From positions 51,814,209 through 51,878,208 of the forward strand of contig CM055098.1 of the NCBI GenBank assembly GCA_029204225.1: a stretch of 64,000 bases of DNA, read 5' to 3'. Positions 10,471 to 23,438 of this stretch are shown in pieces. Each line of letters opens with the position of its first letter. Position 1 is the first letter of the stretch. The position numbers were made by a program, and so were the translations under genes. The stretch comes from Diphasiastrum complanatum (taxonomy: Eukaryota; Streptophyta; Lycopodiopsida; Lycopodiales; Lycopodiaceae). Under the pieces are notes generated by a model. The model saw only the letters and a program-made list of their open reading frames with translations. It was not told the origin of the DNA and made no database searches.

Positions 10471-13400
10471 TTGAAGGAGGAATTTACATTTGTGGCTGGA
10501 CGACATACAAGTATGGAAAGGAGCTTCCATGGGGCAACCCCCAAGATTGGTTCGAGATTAGTATTCCTATCCAGAAAGATCGCGAGGAGGAAGTCAGATT
10601 TCATGATCGACTCCGAAGCTTCACATAACTATATTTCAAGGAGCATAGTGGAACAGTTCAGCTTGCCGACCAGAAATGTAACATCAACGCTCAAGGTAGA
10701 AACAACAAAGGAAGCACTGGACGAAGACAAAGCAACATTGGGCATCCCGGTGCAAATTGGGAGATGGAAGGCTAAACTTAGCTTTTTGATTTTACAGATG
10801 GATGCCTTCGATGTAATTTTGGTCCCTCGCTAAATGAACATTGTATTACAGTTTTGGGTAGGAGCTCAAACTTGGTTCTCTTGGATTACAAGGGACAAAT
10901 CTGTATGACAAAAGCTCTGCCTGGAGGCGAAGGGCAATATTGAACAAAATCTGGTTGTTACATCTGTGATTAAAAGCATGGCGAAAGGGAAAAGGTCAAA
11001 GTGCTTTCTTTGTATCTGCAGAGAGGTTCTAGAAGGGAAAAACGCACAACAGAAAAACTTGCCAAAGGAGGTGGCAGATTTGCTAGAGGAATTTAGCGAT
11101 GTGTTTCCAGAAGAACTCCCAACTAAGTTACCTCCTCAAAGACTAGTGGACCATATGATTGAGTTGGTACCAGGAACAGAACCAACTTCACGAGCACCCT
11201 ATAGGATGTCCCAAGAAGAGTGTGGATTACCGCATGCTCAACAAAGGTACCATCAAGAACAAGTATCACATGCCTAGAATTGATGACCTGTTCGACCAGC
11301 TCAAACACGCCAGATATTTTAGCCGAATAGATCTTAGATCTGGATATTACCAAATTCGAATAGCTAAAGGCGATGAGCACAAAATGGCTTTTTGAACATG
11401 GTATGGGGGACACGAATTCAAGGTGATGTCGTTCGGTCTAACAAAAGAACCAGCCACTTTTTGCACGTTGATGAACAACATTTTTCAAGACTGCTTAGAT
11501 GAATTTGTCATTGTGTACATTGACGACATCTTGGTGTTTAGTCGTAGCCTCAAAGATCACATTAAACATTTAAGGACTGTCCTCCAACGACTGAGGAAGA
11601 ACAGCTTGTTCGCGAAAAGAGAAAAATGTGAATTTGTGGTAGAGGAAGTTGATTTCCTTGGACATGTTATAGGCTACGGACGAATTTGGATGGATCCTAA
11701 GAAGATCAAGACTATCTTGGATTGGCTGGCTCCTAAAACTGTTCACGGCATCAAATCCTTTGTGGGCTTATGTAACTTTTATAGGAGATTCATTGAGGCA
11801 TTTAGCAAAATTGTGGCACCACTGTTGGATCAGACCAAGACTCATCTGAAGATGACATGGACACCGGAATGTGAAGCAGCGTTCCAAGAACTAAAATGAC
11901 AGATCACTCAAGAACCCATCCTTGCCTTACCGGACTTTAGCAAACCTTTTGAAATACATACAGACGCGTCGAACTTTGCTATTGGGGCCGTGCTGATGCA
12001 AGACAGAAAACATGTTGCATATTTTTCAAAGAAATTGAGTGACGTAGAGCGACGATCGCCAACTCATGAAAAATAAATTGTCGTAGTAGTTCAAGCAGTG
12101 GAGCATTGGAGACATTATGTGGCAACCTTTAAGGCGTTCACTGATAATGTATCACTCAAGTACTTCTCATCCCAAGGTATGCTCATGCCAAAGCAAATGT
12201 GATGGCAAAAATTTCTTTCAAAATTCAATATAGACATTGTACACACAGCGGGAAAGAACAATGTGGCAGACGCACTAAGTAGACAGGAACACTTGATGGC
12301 AACGGTGACAACTCAGGTGACTGGCCTACTCCAAGAAATCAGAGAGAATTATGGTCCAGATGCGTTGGCGAAGGACTTAATGATCGAATTCCAGCTGGGA
12401 AAGCCTCATAAACATTTCACTTGGAAAGATCAAATGGTTGTTTATAAACAACGTAGAGTATATGTCCCAGACAACATCAACCTGAGGAAGAAAGTCTTGC
12501 GAGAACATCATGATGTACTAGCCGACAGACATCCAGGGGTGAATCGCATGTATGAACTTCTCAAAAGAGGCTTTTATTGGCCAGGTATGTGGGCAGACGT
12601 TGAATCCTTTGTGCAAACATGTCCGACATGTCAACAAGTGAAGGTGGAACCGCTAGCTCCAACAGGACTACTCCAACCATTACCAGTACCAGCATACCCA
12701 TGGGATTTGGTGAGCATGGATTTTATTGTTCAACTACCACGGTGCCAAGGCTTCGACTCAATTTATGTGATGGTTGACCGCTTTTCAAAGCAAGTTCATC
12801 TGGTACCAACTAAAAGTTCAGTGACTGCCTAGAACGATTATTTCTGACCGAGACACCAAGTTCGTCGAGAAGTTTTGGACTTGTCTATTTCACCTCATGG
12901 GAACTGGACTGAATTTTAGCACTATAGATCACCCTCTGACAGATGGGCAACCGGAACGAGTCAATAGACAGATTCAACAATATTTACGAAACTATGTCGC
13001 TTGGGACCAATCCGATTGGGTCAACTACTTGGATATTCTCGAGTTTGCACATAACAACCAAGTGAACAGATCTACTGGAAGGGCACCCTTCGAGATAAGC
13101 AATGGTCGGCTACCGATTGTTCCAAGCTCTTTTCTTACAGGCGTGCAGGAAACACCAGTACCCACTGTGGAGGAATTCATCAATGAGTGGCACACAAAGT
13201 TGACAGAGGTGTGAAGTCATTTTTAGAGCGGTCACAAAGGAGTATGGCAGCTGACGTAAAACCACATCGACGAGAACTCGAATTTGAGGAAGGTGATCAA
13301 GTATGGCTGAACACAAAGAACATTGCGTTACCAAAAGGTTTCTCTCATAAGTTCGTTTGACCTTATGCAAGACCATATTATGTCACCAAGAAGATCAACC

Positions 13401-13780
13401 CAGTGGCTTACCGATTGGCCCTGCCATCTAGCTTGGATATACACAATATGTTTCATATCTCATTACTCAAACGGTACAAACGAGATGAGCGATTTGACCG
13501 GCAACATGAACTTCGTCACCCACCAACGACACTTGATGATACGAAGAGGCAGCTTGTACCAGAACAAATATTGACACATAGAAAGCGAATTGGCGTTCAA
13601 CGTGAATATCTAGTGAAGTGGCTACGGGCTCCACTTTTTGAGGCTTCTTCAAAGTACGAAGACAAAATTAAGGAGGGAGCCCCTGAAGTACTAGTAGATT
13701 ATCTACAAAACAACCAACGCAATAGCCGTTTCCCCATATCGGCACAAAAAGCACTACCTGGCAGCATGCCTCCTACATAA
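10471..13780 (+). pseudogene. Gypsy chromovirus pol, element A (PR-RT-RH-IN-chromodomain)
   Basis: Domain order is protease, RT, RNase H, integrase, chromodomain. The protease active site reads IDSEAS where C has IDSGAS, so a catalytic-site residue is changed. RT has [13 protein letters not shown] and VYIDDILVFS (11510-11545). RNase H has HTDASNF near 11960 with stops nearby. Integrase has the zinc motif with CPTC (12550-12640), DFIVQLP and ISDRDTKF. The C-terminal part has RREYLVKW-like EYLVKWLRAP at 13600-13640 followed by EASSKYED, a chromodomain signature. Frame breaks occur near 10830, 11395, 11897 and 12062, and about 60 bases are missing at 12830. It is a clear chromovirus but cannot be translated intact. 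Confidence 0.9.
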
Positions 13781-14023
13781 ACATTCATGGCCATTCTGAA
13801 GTTCAAGGAACTTCCAAGTATCTTTCTTAAGTTTGTCAATAAATCACTTGCAACTTTACACCGGTTTTGCGTAAGTGAAATTTATCTACACTTTTCCTGT
13901 GCTACTGCCAATGTATTTTTTTTAATTCAAAGTTGTTAAGGCCAGTGAATTAAGCCCGTGCCATACGTCCTAGGTCTAGTTTGGCCCTAATGAGGACATC
14001 AGCTTTTTCAAACGAGGGGAGGA
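13781..14023 (+). promoter_or_regulatory. Element A 3' end with polypurine tract
   Basis: This is non-coding sequence between the chromodomain stop and LTR2. It ends in GAGGGGAGGA (14014-14023), a polypurine tract immediately before the TG of the LTR, as needed to prime plus-strand synthesis. Identical tracts precede LTR3 and LTR4. Confidence 0.85.
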
Positions 14024-14940
14024 TGTTGTAAAGCTGACTCAGGTGCACCCAGCATGCCCTGTAAGACTCTAAGGGGTGACACACCCTAAGGTCCCAGAGC
14101 AAGTTAGAACGTCAAGAACTGAGCCTCCAACCTGTAGTGAGCCAGTCAAGTAGTCACAAGTCATGAGCTAGCTCTGGAGCTCGAGTCATGGCCTAGTCAG
14201 CAAGCAAGTTGATTCTGCCGCCGGGACGGCTCCCGGGACCCGTGTCCGAGAGCCAGACTGATTCTGCCAGGCTTGCCAGGCTTAATCAGGAAAATAAAAA
14301 CTAAGTCCCAAAAAGCGTGCTTTACTAGAGGGCACTATGTTTCAGAACAGAGGGGGTGCGCCAAATCACAACAAAACTATAGGGGGAATCCGGCAAACAA
14401 AAACTTGGCAAGCTCAACCAGTGCCAGAAATTGAGTCGCCAGGTCTTAGCTCCCTCTACCAGCACAAGCCAGGCACAATGCCAGCACGTGTTGGTGGCCC
14501 CGAGACCGGTCAGTCTATGTATGAATGTAACCTCTTCCAAATCTAATAAAGTTGATCCTTGGGGATGATTACCATTTCGGTTTCGCCTCCGGGACTGGTC
14601 CAAGTGGAAGGACCCTTACTACAACCTTTATGTGTCGCTGGCGCCTAAGGGTCCCTCTCATCGACATGGGGCTTGCCACTATGCCAATTGGTCAATTTAG
14701 CGACCACTATGCCTTGGGTTTCATGTGTGGCTTGTCTTTGCCTTTGGTTACCTTTTGGGGACGGATTCTGAGTTGGCTTTCGAGTTGGTTGGGATTCTAG
14801 TTTTCTTAAGTCTGAATGGTTAAGTTTGTTACGTTTCTGAGTTGGCTTTTACATAAGTGCATGATGGATGAATGTTAGACTTAAGCACATGTTGGGGAAA
14901 CTGCTCAAGTCCCAGTGCCCTTTGTGACGCCGGTGCAACA
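14024..14940 (+). repeat. LTR2, shared by elements A and B
   Basis: It is 917 bp from TGTTGTAAAG to GCAACA. A polypurine tract lies directly upstream and a primer-binding site directly downstream (with a change to TGGTATCCGAGCC). It therefore serves both as 3' LTR of A and as 5' LTR of B, the mark of a tandem array. Confidence 0.9.
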
Positions 14941-16883
14941 TGTGGTATCCGAGCCGACTAGCCGGTCAGCTACGCAAGTCTCACAGGGATGGCCACGTTC
15001 TGGGATTTGTCAGGACAACCGTTGCGCAAGGGGCTGCCCACAGTGTAAGCACGGGTGCGTCCACGGTCGGGGTGGTCAGGTAGAACGGGGGACTTGATGA
15101 GGCAAGGTGCTGCCCTTGAGGTGTAAGCACGGTCAGTTCCCCTGGTTCGGGCTTGGCGCCATCTGCACGTAGGACAGATGAGGAAATGTGCTGCCATTAG
15201 GTTGGTGAAAGCACGGTCTGTGCCTTGTGGGGTGCGGGGTGACATATTCGAACTGTTCGGGTTAACCATTCATACAGATGCTGTTCAAATTCGGGTGTCA
15301 AGCATGGGTGGTTAGCTGCCGGTGCGGGATAGCTGCAAATCGTTTAGTTATAAGGGCTATCGACCAAAAAGTGGTGGGGCGTGATTGAGACAATGTGCTG
15401 CTTAATGGTGAAAGCACGGATGGTTGGATGGATGTTTTCCCCTGGGTTAATTCTGTGATAGATTTGAGTGGGCGCGGCTAGGCAAAGGTCCTACGTCCGG
15501 TCTCAAGGGGAATGTGGCTTGAGAGGGATCCTTTGTGTTTGCTTTGGTTGGTATGTTCGTTTGTGGTGTGCTTGTTTGGACCTGAATAACCCCTGGCTGC
15601 TTAACTTCCTCCAGGTGATCTGATCTAGTTGGGAGTTGAAGGAGGAATTTACATTTGTGGCTGGACGACATACAAGTATGGAAAGGAGCTTCCATGGGGC
15701 AACCTCTAAGATTAGTTCGAGATTATTATTCCTATCCCGAAAGATCGCGGGGAGGAAGTCAGATTTCATGATCGACTCTGGAGCTTCACATAACTATATT
15801 TCAAGGAGCGTAGTGGAATAGTTCAGCTTGCCGACCAGAAATGTAACATCAACGCTCAAGGTAGAAACAACAAGAGGAGCACTGGACATAGACAAGGCAA
15901 CATTGAACATCCCGGTGCAAATTGGGAGATGGAAGGCTAAACTTAGCTTTTTGATTTTAGAGATGGATGACTTCGATGTAATTCTGGGCCTTCCCTGGCT
16001 AAATGAACATTGTATCGCAGTTTTGGGTAGGAGCTCAAACTTGGTTCTCTTGGATTACAAGGGACAGATCTGTACGACAAAAGCTCTGCCTGGAGGGAAC
16101 GCGAAGGGCACCGATATTGAACAAAATCTGGTTGTTGCATCTGTGATTAAAAGCATGGCGAAAGGAAAAAGGTCAAAGTGCTTTCTTTGTATCTGCAGAG
16201 AGGTTCCAGAAGGAAAAAATGCACAACTGGAAAAACTTGCCAAAGGAGGTGGCAGATTTGCTAGAGGAATTTAGCGATGTGTTTCCAGAAGAACTCCCAG
16301 CTAAGTTACCTCCTCGAAGACCAGTGGACCATAAGATTGAGTTGATGAGCGATTTGATCAACAACACGAACTCCGTCACCCACCAACGACACTTGATGAT
16401 ACGAAGAGGCAGCTTGTACCAGAACAAATATTGACACATAGAAAGCGAACTCGCATTCAACATGAATATCTAGTGAAGTGGCTAAGGGCTCCACTTATTG
16501 AGGCTTCTTGGGAGTACCAAGACAAACTTAAGGAGGGAGCCCCTAAAGTACTAGCAGATTATCTGCAGAAGAACCAATGCAATAGCCGTTTTTCCAAATC
16601 GGCACACAAAGCACTACCTGGCGGCATGCCTCCTACATAAACATTCATGGCCATTCTGAAGTTCAAGGAACTTCCAGATATCTTTCTTAAGTTTGTCAAT
16701 AAATCACTTGCAGCTTTACACCGGTTTTACATAAGTGAACTTTATCTACACTTTTCCTGTGCTACTGCCAATGTATTTTTTTTAATTCAAAGTTGTTAAG
16801 GCCGGTGAATTAAGCCCATGCCATACGTCCTAGGTCTAATCTGGCCCTGATGGGGACATCAACTTTTTCAAACGAGGGGAGGA
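14941..16883 (+). pseudogene. Element B: internally deleted Gypsy (protease joined to chromodomain)
   Basis: After leader sequence like that of A, the protease is present with an intact IDSGAS (15770-15790). The frame has a stop at 15820 and continues at 15828-16274 through DVILGLPWLNEH to the RT N-terminus. At about 16343 the text gagttg leads straight into atgagcgattt. The first phrase lies at about 11160 in A and the second at about 13485. So RT, RNase H and integrase, about 2.3 kb, are gone. The chromodomain end follows (16431-16640, EYLVKWLRAPLIEASWEY). The polypurine tract is at 16874-16883. Confidence 0.85.
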
Positions 16884-17801
16884 TGTTGTAAAGCTGACTC
16901 AAGTGCGCCCAGCATGCCCTGTAAGACTCTAAGGGGTGACGCTCCCTAAGGTCCCAGAGCAAGTTAGAACGTCAAGGACTGAGCCTCCGACCTGTGGTGA
17001 GCCAGTCAAGTAGTCACAAGTCATGAGCTAGCTCTGGAGCTCGAGTCATGGTCTAGTCAGAAAAAAAGTTGATTCTACCGTCGGGACGGCTCCCGGGACC
17101 CATGTCCGAGAGCCAGACTGATTCTGCCAAGCTTGCCAGGCTTAATCAACAAAATAAAAACTAAGTCCTAAAAAGCGTGCTTTACCAGAAAGCACTATGT
17201 TTCAGAACAGAGGGGGTGCGTCGAATCACAGCAGAACCATAGGGGGAGTCCGGCAGGCAAAAACTTGGGCAGCTCAACCAGCGCCAGGAATCCAGTCGCC
17301 AGCTCTCAACTCCCTCTACCAGCACAAGCCAGGCACAATGCCCAGCACGTGTTGGTGGCCCCGAGACCAGTCAGTCTATGTATGAATGTAACATCTTCCA
17401 AATCTAATAAAGTTGATCCTTGGGGATGATTACCATTTCGGTTTCACCTCCGGGACTGGTCCAAGTGGAAGGACCCTTAATGCAACCTTTTTGGGTCGTT
17501 GGCGCCTAAGGGTCCCTCTCATCGACATGGGGCTTGCCACTATGCCAATTGGTCAATTTGGCGACCACTATGCCTTGGGTTTCATGTGTGGCTTGTCTTT
17601 GCCTTTGGTTACCTTTTGGAGACGAATTTTGAGTTGGCTTTTGGGTTGGATGGGATTCCAGTTTTCTTAAGTCTGAATGGTTAAGCTTGTTACATTTTTG
17701 AGTTGGCTTTTACGTAAGTGCATGATGGATGAATGTTAGACTTAAGCGCGTGTTGGGGAAACCGCTCAAGTCCCAGCGCCCTTTGAGGCGCCGGTGCACC
17801 A
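16884..17801 (+). repeat. LTR3, shared by elements B and C
   Basis: It is 918 bp and starts TGTTGTAAAG. The terminal CAACA is changed to CACCA. It is preceded by the polypurine tract of B and followed by the primer site of C (TGGTATCCGAGCC). Confidence 0.9.
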
Positions 17802-18538
17802 TGTGGTATCCGAGCCGACTAGCCGGTCAGCTACGCAAGTCTCACAAGTATGGCCACGTTTTGGGATTTTTCAGGACAACCGTTGCGCAAGGTGCTGCCC
17901 ACAGTGTAAGCACGAGTGCGTCCACGGTCGGGGTGGTCGACAGAACGGGGGACTTGATGAGGCAAGGTGTTTCCCTTGAGGTGTAAGCACGGTCAGTTCC
18001 TGCGGTTTGGTCCTAACGCCGTCTGCACGTAGGACAAATGAGGCAATGTGCTGCCATTAGGTTGTTGAAAGCACGTTCTGTGCCTTGTGGGGTGTGGGGT
18101 GACATATTTGAACTGTACGGGTTAACCATTGATACAGAGATGCTGTTCGAATTCAGGTGTAAAGCACAGGTGGTTAGCTGCCGGTGCGGGATAGTTGCCG
18201 ATCGTTTAGCTATAAGGGCTATCGACCAAAAAGTGGTGGGGCGTGACTGAGGCAATGTGCTGCTTAATGTGAAAGCACGGATGGTTGGATGGAGATTTTC
18301 CCGTGGGCTAATTCTGTGATAGATTTGAGTGGGCGCGGCTAGGCAAAGGTCCTACGGCCGATGTCAAGGTGAATGTGGCTTGAGAGGGATCCTCTGTGTT
18401 TGCTTTGGTTGGTATGTTCGTTTGTGATGTGCTTGTTTGGACCTGAATAACCCCCAGTTGCTTAACTTCTTCCAGGTGATCTGATCTAGTTGGGAGTTGA
18501 AGGAGGAATTTACATTTGTGGGTGCATGACATACAAGT
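17802..18538 (+). other. Element C leader, no gag
   Basis: Same organisation as the leader of A: primer site, gtgctgcc/gtaagcacg repeats, and no gag-like frame or zinc knuckle before the protease. The primer site carries the same A-to-C change as the one after LTR2, so B and C share a more recent ancestor than either does with A, or have been converted. Confidence 0.75.
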
Positions 18539-21500
18539 ATGGAAAGGAGCTTCCATGGGGCAACCCCCAAGATTGGTTCCAGATTATTATTCCTATCCGG
18601 AAAGATCGCGGGGAGGAAGTCAGATTTCATGATCGACTCCGGAGCTTCACATAACTATATTTCAAGGAGCGTAGTGGAACAGTTCAGCTTGCCGACCAGA
18701 AATGTAACATCAATGATCAAGGTAGAAACAACAAAGGGAGCACTAGACGCAGACAAAGCAACATTGAACATCCCGGTGCAAATTGGGAGATGGAAGGCTA
18801 AACTTAGCTTTTTGGTTTTAGAGATGGATGCCTTCGACGTAATTTTGGGCCTTCCCTCGCTAAATGAACATTGTATTGCAGTTTTGGGCAGGAGCTCAAG
18901 CTTGGTTCTCTTGGATTACAAGGGACAGATCTGTATGACAAAATCTCTGCCTGGAGGTAACGCGAAGGGCACCGATATTGAACAAAATCTGGTTGTTGCA
19001 TCTGTGATTAAAAGCATGGCGAAAGGGAAAAGGTCAAAGTGCTTTCTTTGTATCTGCAGAGAGGTTCCAGAAGGGAGAAATGCACAACAGAAAAACTTGC
19101 CAAAGGAGGTGGCAGATTTGCTAGAGGAATTTAGCGATGTGTTTCCAGAAGAACTCCCAGCTAAGTTACCTCCTCGAAGACCAGTGGACCATAAGATTGA
19201 GTTGGTACCAGGAACAGAACCAACTTCACGAGCACCCTATAGGATGTCCCAAGAAGAGTTGTTGGAACTGAAATGACAACTTGGTGAATTGATAGACAAA
19301 GGATTCATTAGACCCAGTGCTTTTCCTTTTGGAGCCCCTGTACTATTCGTGGAAAAGGCGGACAAGACACTGCGGATGTGTGTGGATTACTGCATGCTCA
19401 ACAAAGGTACCATCAAGAACAAGTATCTCATGCCTAGAATTGATGACCTGTTCGACCAGCTCAAACATGCCAGGTATTTTAGCCGAATAGATCTTAGATC
19501 TGGATATCACCAAATTCGAATAGCTAAAGGCGAGAGCACAAAACGGCTTTTTGAACACTGTATGGGAGCCACTAATTCAGGGTGATGCCGTTCGGTCTAA
19601 CAAACGCACTAGTCACTTTTTGCACGTTGATGAACAACATTTTTCAAGACTGCTTAGATGAATTTATCATTGTGTACATCGACGACATCTTGGTGTTTAG
19701 TCGTAGCCTCAACATTAAACACTTAAGGACTGTCCTCCAACGACTGAGGAAGAACAGCTTGTTCGCGAAAAGAGAAAAATGTGAATTTGTGGTAAAGGAA
19801 GTTGATTTCCTTGGACATGTTATAGGCTATGGACGAATTCGGATGGATCCTTTGAAGATCAAGACTATCTTGGATTGGCTGGCTCCTAAAACTGTTCACA
19901 GCATCAAATCCTTTGTGGGCTTATGTAACTTTTACAGGAGATTCATTGAGGCATTTAGCAAAATTGTGGCACCACTGTTGGAGCAGACCAAGACTCATCT
20001 AAAGCTGACATGGACACTGGAATGTGAAGCAGCGTTCCAAGAACTAAAATGACGGATCACTCAAGGACCCATCCTTGCCTTACCGGACTTTAGCAAACCT
20101 TTTGAAATACATACAGACGCGTCGAACTTTGTTTATTGGGGCCGTGCTGATGCAAGACGGAAAACTTGTTGCATATTTTTCAAAGAAATTGCGTGACGTA
20201 GAGCGACGATGGCCAACTCATGAAACAGAAATGGTCGCAGTAGTTCAAGCAGTGGAGCATTGGAGACATTATGTGGCAGGAAAACCCTTTAAGACGTTCA
20301 CTGATAATGTATCACTCAAGTACTTCTCATCCCAAGGTATGCTCACGCCAAAGCAAATGCGATGGCAAAACTTTCTCTCAAAATTCAATATAGACATTGT
20401 ACGCATGGCGGGAAGGAACAATGTGGTGGCGGACGCACTAAGTAGACAGGAACACTTGATGGCAACAGTGACAACTCAGGTGACTGGCGTACTCCAAGAG
20501 ATCAAGAAAAATTATGGTGCAGATGCGTTGGCGAAGGACTTAATGATCGAATTCCAGCTGGGAAAGCCTCATAAACATTTCACTTGGAAAGATCAAATGG
20601 TTGTTTATAAACAACGCAGAGTATATGTCCAAGATAACATCAACCTGAGGAAAAAAAGTCTTGCGAGAACATCATGACATACTAGCCGCCGGACATCCAG
20701 GGGTGAATTGCATGTATGGACTTCTCAAAAGAGGCTTCTACTGGCCAGGTATGTGGGCAGACGTTGAATCCTATGTGCAAACATGCCATGTCAACAACTG
20801 AAGGTGGAACCGCTAGCTCCAGCAGTACTACTCCAACCATTACCATTACAAGCATACCCATGGGATTCGGTGAGCATGGATTTTATTGTTCAACTACCAC
20901 GGTGCCAAGGCTTCGACTCAATTTATGTGGTGGTTGACCGCTTTTCAAAGCAAGTTCATCTAGTACCAACTAAAAGTTCAGTGACAGCTGAAGAAGTGGC
21001 AAGGTTATTTTTCAAATGTGTCTTCAAATACCATGGCTTGCCTAGAACGATTATTTCTGACCGAGACACCAAGTTTGTCGGAAAGTTTTGGACTTGTCTA
21101 TTTTGCCTTGTGGGAACTGGACTGAACTTCAGCACTGCATATCACCCTCAGATAGATGGGCAAACAGAACGAGTCAATCGATAGATTGAACAATATTTAC
21201 GAAATTATGTCGCTTAGGACCAATCCAATTGGGTCAACTACTTGGATATTCTCGAGTTTGCACTTAACAACCAAGTGAACAGATCTAGTGGAAGGGCACC
21301 CTTCGAGATAAGCAATGGTCGGCTACCGATTGTTCCAAGCTCTTTTCTTATAGGCGTGCAGGAAACACCAGTACCCACTGTGGAGGAATTCATCAATGAG
21401 TGGCACACAAAGCTGACAGAGGTGAAGTCATTTTTAGAGCAGTCACAAAGGAGTATGGCAGCTGACGTAAACCCACATCGACGAGAACTCGAATTTGAGG

Positions 21501-21992
21501 AAGGTGATCAAGTATGGCTGAACACAAAGAACATTGCGTTACCAAAAGGTTTCTCTCATAAGTTCGTTCGACCTTATGCGGGACCATATTATGTCACCAA
21601 GAAGATCAACCCAGTGGCTTACCGATTGGGGCTGCCATCCAGCTTGGATATACACAATGTGTTTTCATATCTCATTACTCAAACAGTACAAACCAGATGA
21701 GCGATTCGATCGGCAATACAAACTCTGTCACCCACCAACGACACTTGATGATACGAAGAGACAGCTTGTACCAGATCAAATATTGACACATAGAAAGCGA
21801 ACTGGCGTTCAACGTGAATATCTAGTGAAGTGGCTAAGGGCTCCACTTATTGAGGCTTCTTGGGAGTACCAAGACAAACTTAAGGAGGGAGCCCCTAAAG
21901 TACTAGCAGATTATCTGCAGAAGAACCAATGCAATAGCCGTTTTTCCAAATCGGCACACAAAGCACTACCTGGCGGCATGCCTCCTACATAA
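18539..21992 (+). pseudogene. Gypsy chromovirus pol, element C, best-preserved copy
   Basis: The 245-residue open frame at 18539-19276 covers protease (FMIDSGASHNYIS, DVILGLPSLNEH) to the RT N-terminus ([20 protein letters not shown]). RT continues at 19289-20052 with [13 protein letters not shown] and VYIDDILVFSRS. RNase H is at 20075-20450 (HTDASNF, FTDN). The integrase zinc region is damaged (20690-20800; the CPTC pair is lost). The core has ISDRDTKF and ERVNR. The chromodomain is at 21775-21880 (GVQREYLVKWL, EASWEY). Stops or frameshifts occur at about 19274, 19582, 20052, 20665, 20790, 21182 and 21665. Damage is lighter than in A. Confidence 0.9.
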
Positions 21993-22235
21993 ACATTCAT
22001 GGCCATTCTGAAGTTCAAGGAACTTCCAGATATCTTTCTTAAGTTTTTCAATAAATCACTTGCAGCTTTACACCGGTTTTACGTAAGTGAACTTTATCTA
22101 CACTTTTCATGTGCTACTGCCAATGTATTTTTTTTAATTCAAAGTTGTTAAGGCCAGTGAATTAAGCCCATGCCATACGTCCTAGGTCTAGTCTGGCCCT
22201 GATGAGGACATCAACTTTTTCAAACGAGGGGAGGA
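21993..22235 (+). promoter_or_regulatory. Element C 3' end with polypurine tract
   Basis: This non-coding 3' sequence matches that of A and B and ends with GAGGGGAGGA (22226-22235) directly before LTR4. Confidence 0.85.
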
Positions 22236-23437
22236 TGTTGTAAAGCTGACTCAAGTGCACCCAGCGTGCCCTGTAAGACTCTAAGGGGTGACGCTCCCTA
22301 AGGTCCCAGAGCAAGTTAGAACGTCAAGGACTGAGCCTCCGACCTGTGGTGAGCCAGTCAAGTAGTCACAAGTCATGAGCTAGCTCTGGAGCTCGAGTCA
22401 TGGTCTAGTCAGGAAGAAAGTTGATTCTACCGCCGGGACGGCTCCCGGGACCCATGTCTGGGAGCCAGACTGATTCTGCCAAGCTTGCCAGGCTTAATCA
22501 GCAAAATAAAAACTAAGTCCTAAAAAGCGTGCTTTACCAGAAAGCACTATGTTTCAGAACAGAGGGGGTGCGCCGAATCACAGCAGAACCATAGGGGGAG
22601 TCCGGTAGGCAAAAACTTGGACAGCTCAACCAGCGCCAGGAATCCAGTCGCCAGGTCTCAACTCCCTCTACCAGCACAAGCCAGGCACAATGCCCAGCAC
22701 GTGTTGGTGGCTCCGAGACCAGTCAGTCTATGTATGAATGTAACCTCTGCCAAATCTAATAAAGTCGATCCATGGGGATGATTACCATTTCGGTTTCACC
22801 TCCGGCACTTCACCCCTCCTTTTAAAGAAATTATAAATTTCAATAAAAGTTAACTGGAAAGATGATATATGAAAATATCTAAATCCAAGAAAAGTCAGCA
22901 ACAAGTGCTTCCACTCATTAGAGGAGTTCTAAATCCCAAAAAGACCCTTTGTAAAGATTCTTTTTATATTTTTTTTGAATTTTTTCTTACACATGGACCA
23001 ATCAAAACACTCAAATTTGAAATCTACATAACATTACTTTTTGAATGCACATTTTGATTCCACACTAAAAATGGCATAACTTTTTAGTGGTTTTGTTTAA
23101 GTGGAAGGACCCTTACTACAACCTTTTTGCGTCGCTGGCGCCTAAGGGTCCCTGTCATCGACATGGGGCTTGTCGCTATGCCAATTGGTCAATTTGGCAA
23201 CCACTATGCCTTGGGTTTCATGTGTGGCTTGTCTTTGCCTTTGGTTACCTTTTGGGGACGGATTCTGAGTTGGCTATTGGGTTGGTTGGGATTCTAGTTT
23301 TCTTAAGCCTGAATGGTTAAGCTTGTTACGTTTCTGAGTTGGCTTTTACGTAAGTGCATGATGGATGAATGTTAGACTTAAGCACGTGTTGGGGAAACCG
23401 CTCAAGTCCCAGTGCCCTTTGAGGCGCCGGCGCAACA
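22236..23437 (+). repeat. LTR4 of tandem Gypsy array, interrupted
   Basis: It matches the other array LTRs from TGTTGTAAAG to GCAACA but is about 285 bases longer. The match stops at about 22808 (cacctccgg) and resumes at about 23092 (aagtggaaggaccc). The short stretch gactggtcc between these points in the other LTRs is replaced by unrelated AT-rich sequence. Confidence 0.85.
22809..23091. other. AT-rich insertion in LTR4
   Basis: About 283 bases of AT-rich sequence absent from LTR1-3. It has no terminal inverted repeats or flanking duplication that I can see, and it replaces about a dozen LTR bases. It could be filler at a repaired break or a fragment of another repeat. No coding signal. 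Confidence 0.6.
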
Positions 23438-23438
23438 A

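Noticed and set aside
22809-23091. AT-rich insert in LTR4 as a MITE
   Set aside because: No terminal inverted repeats or target duplication could be found.
8857-23437. A single target-site duplication around the Gypsy array
   Set aside because: The five bases on the two sides differ (gaaat and atcac), so a simple insertion is not supported.
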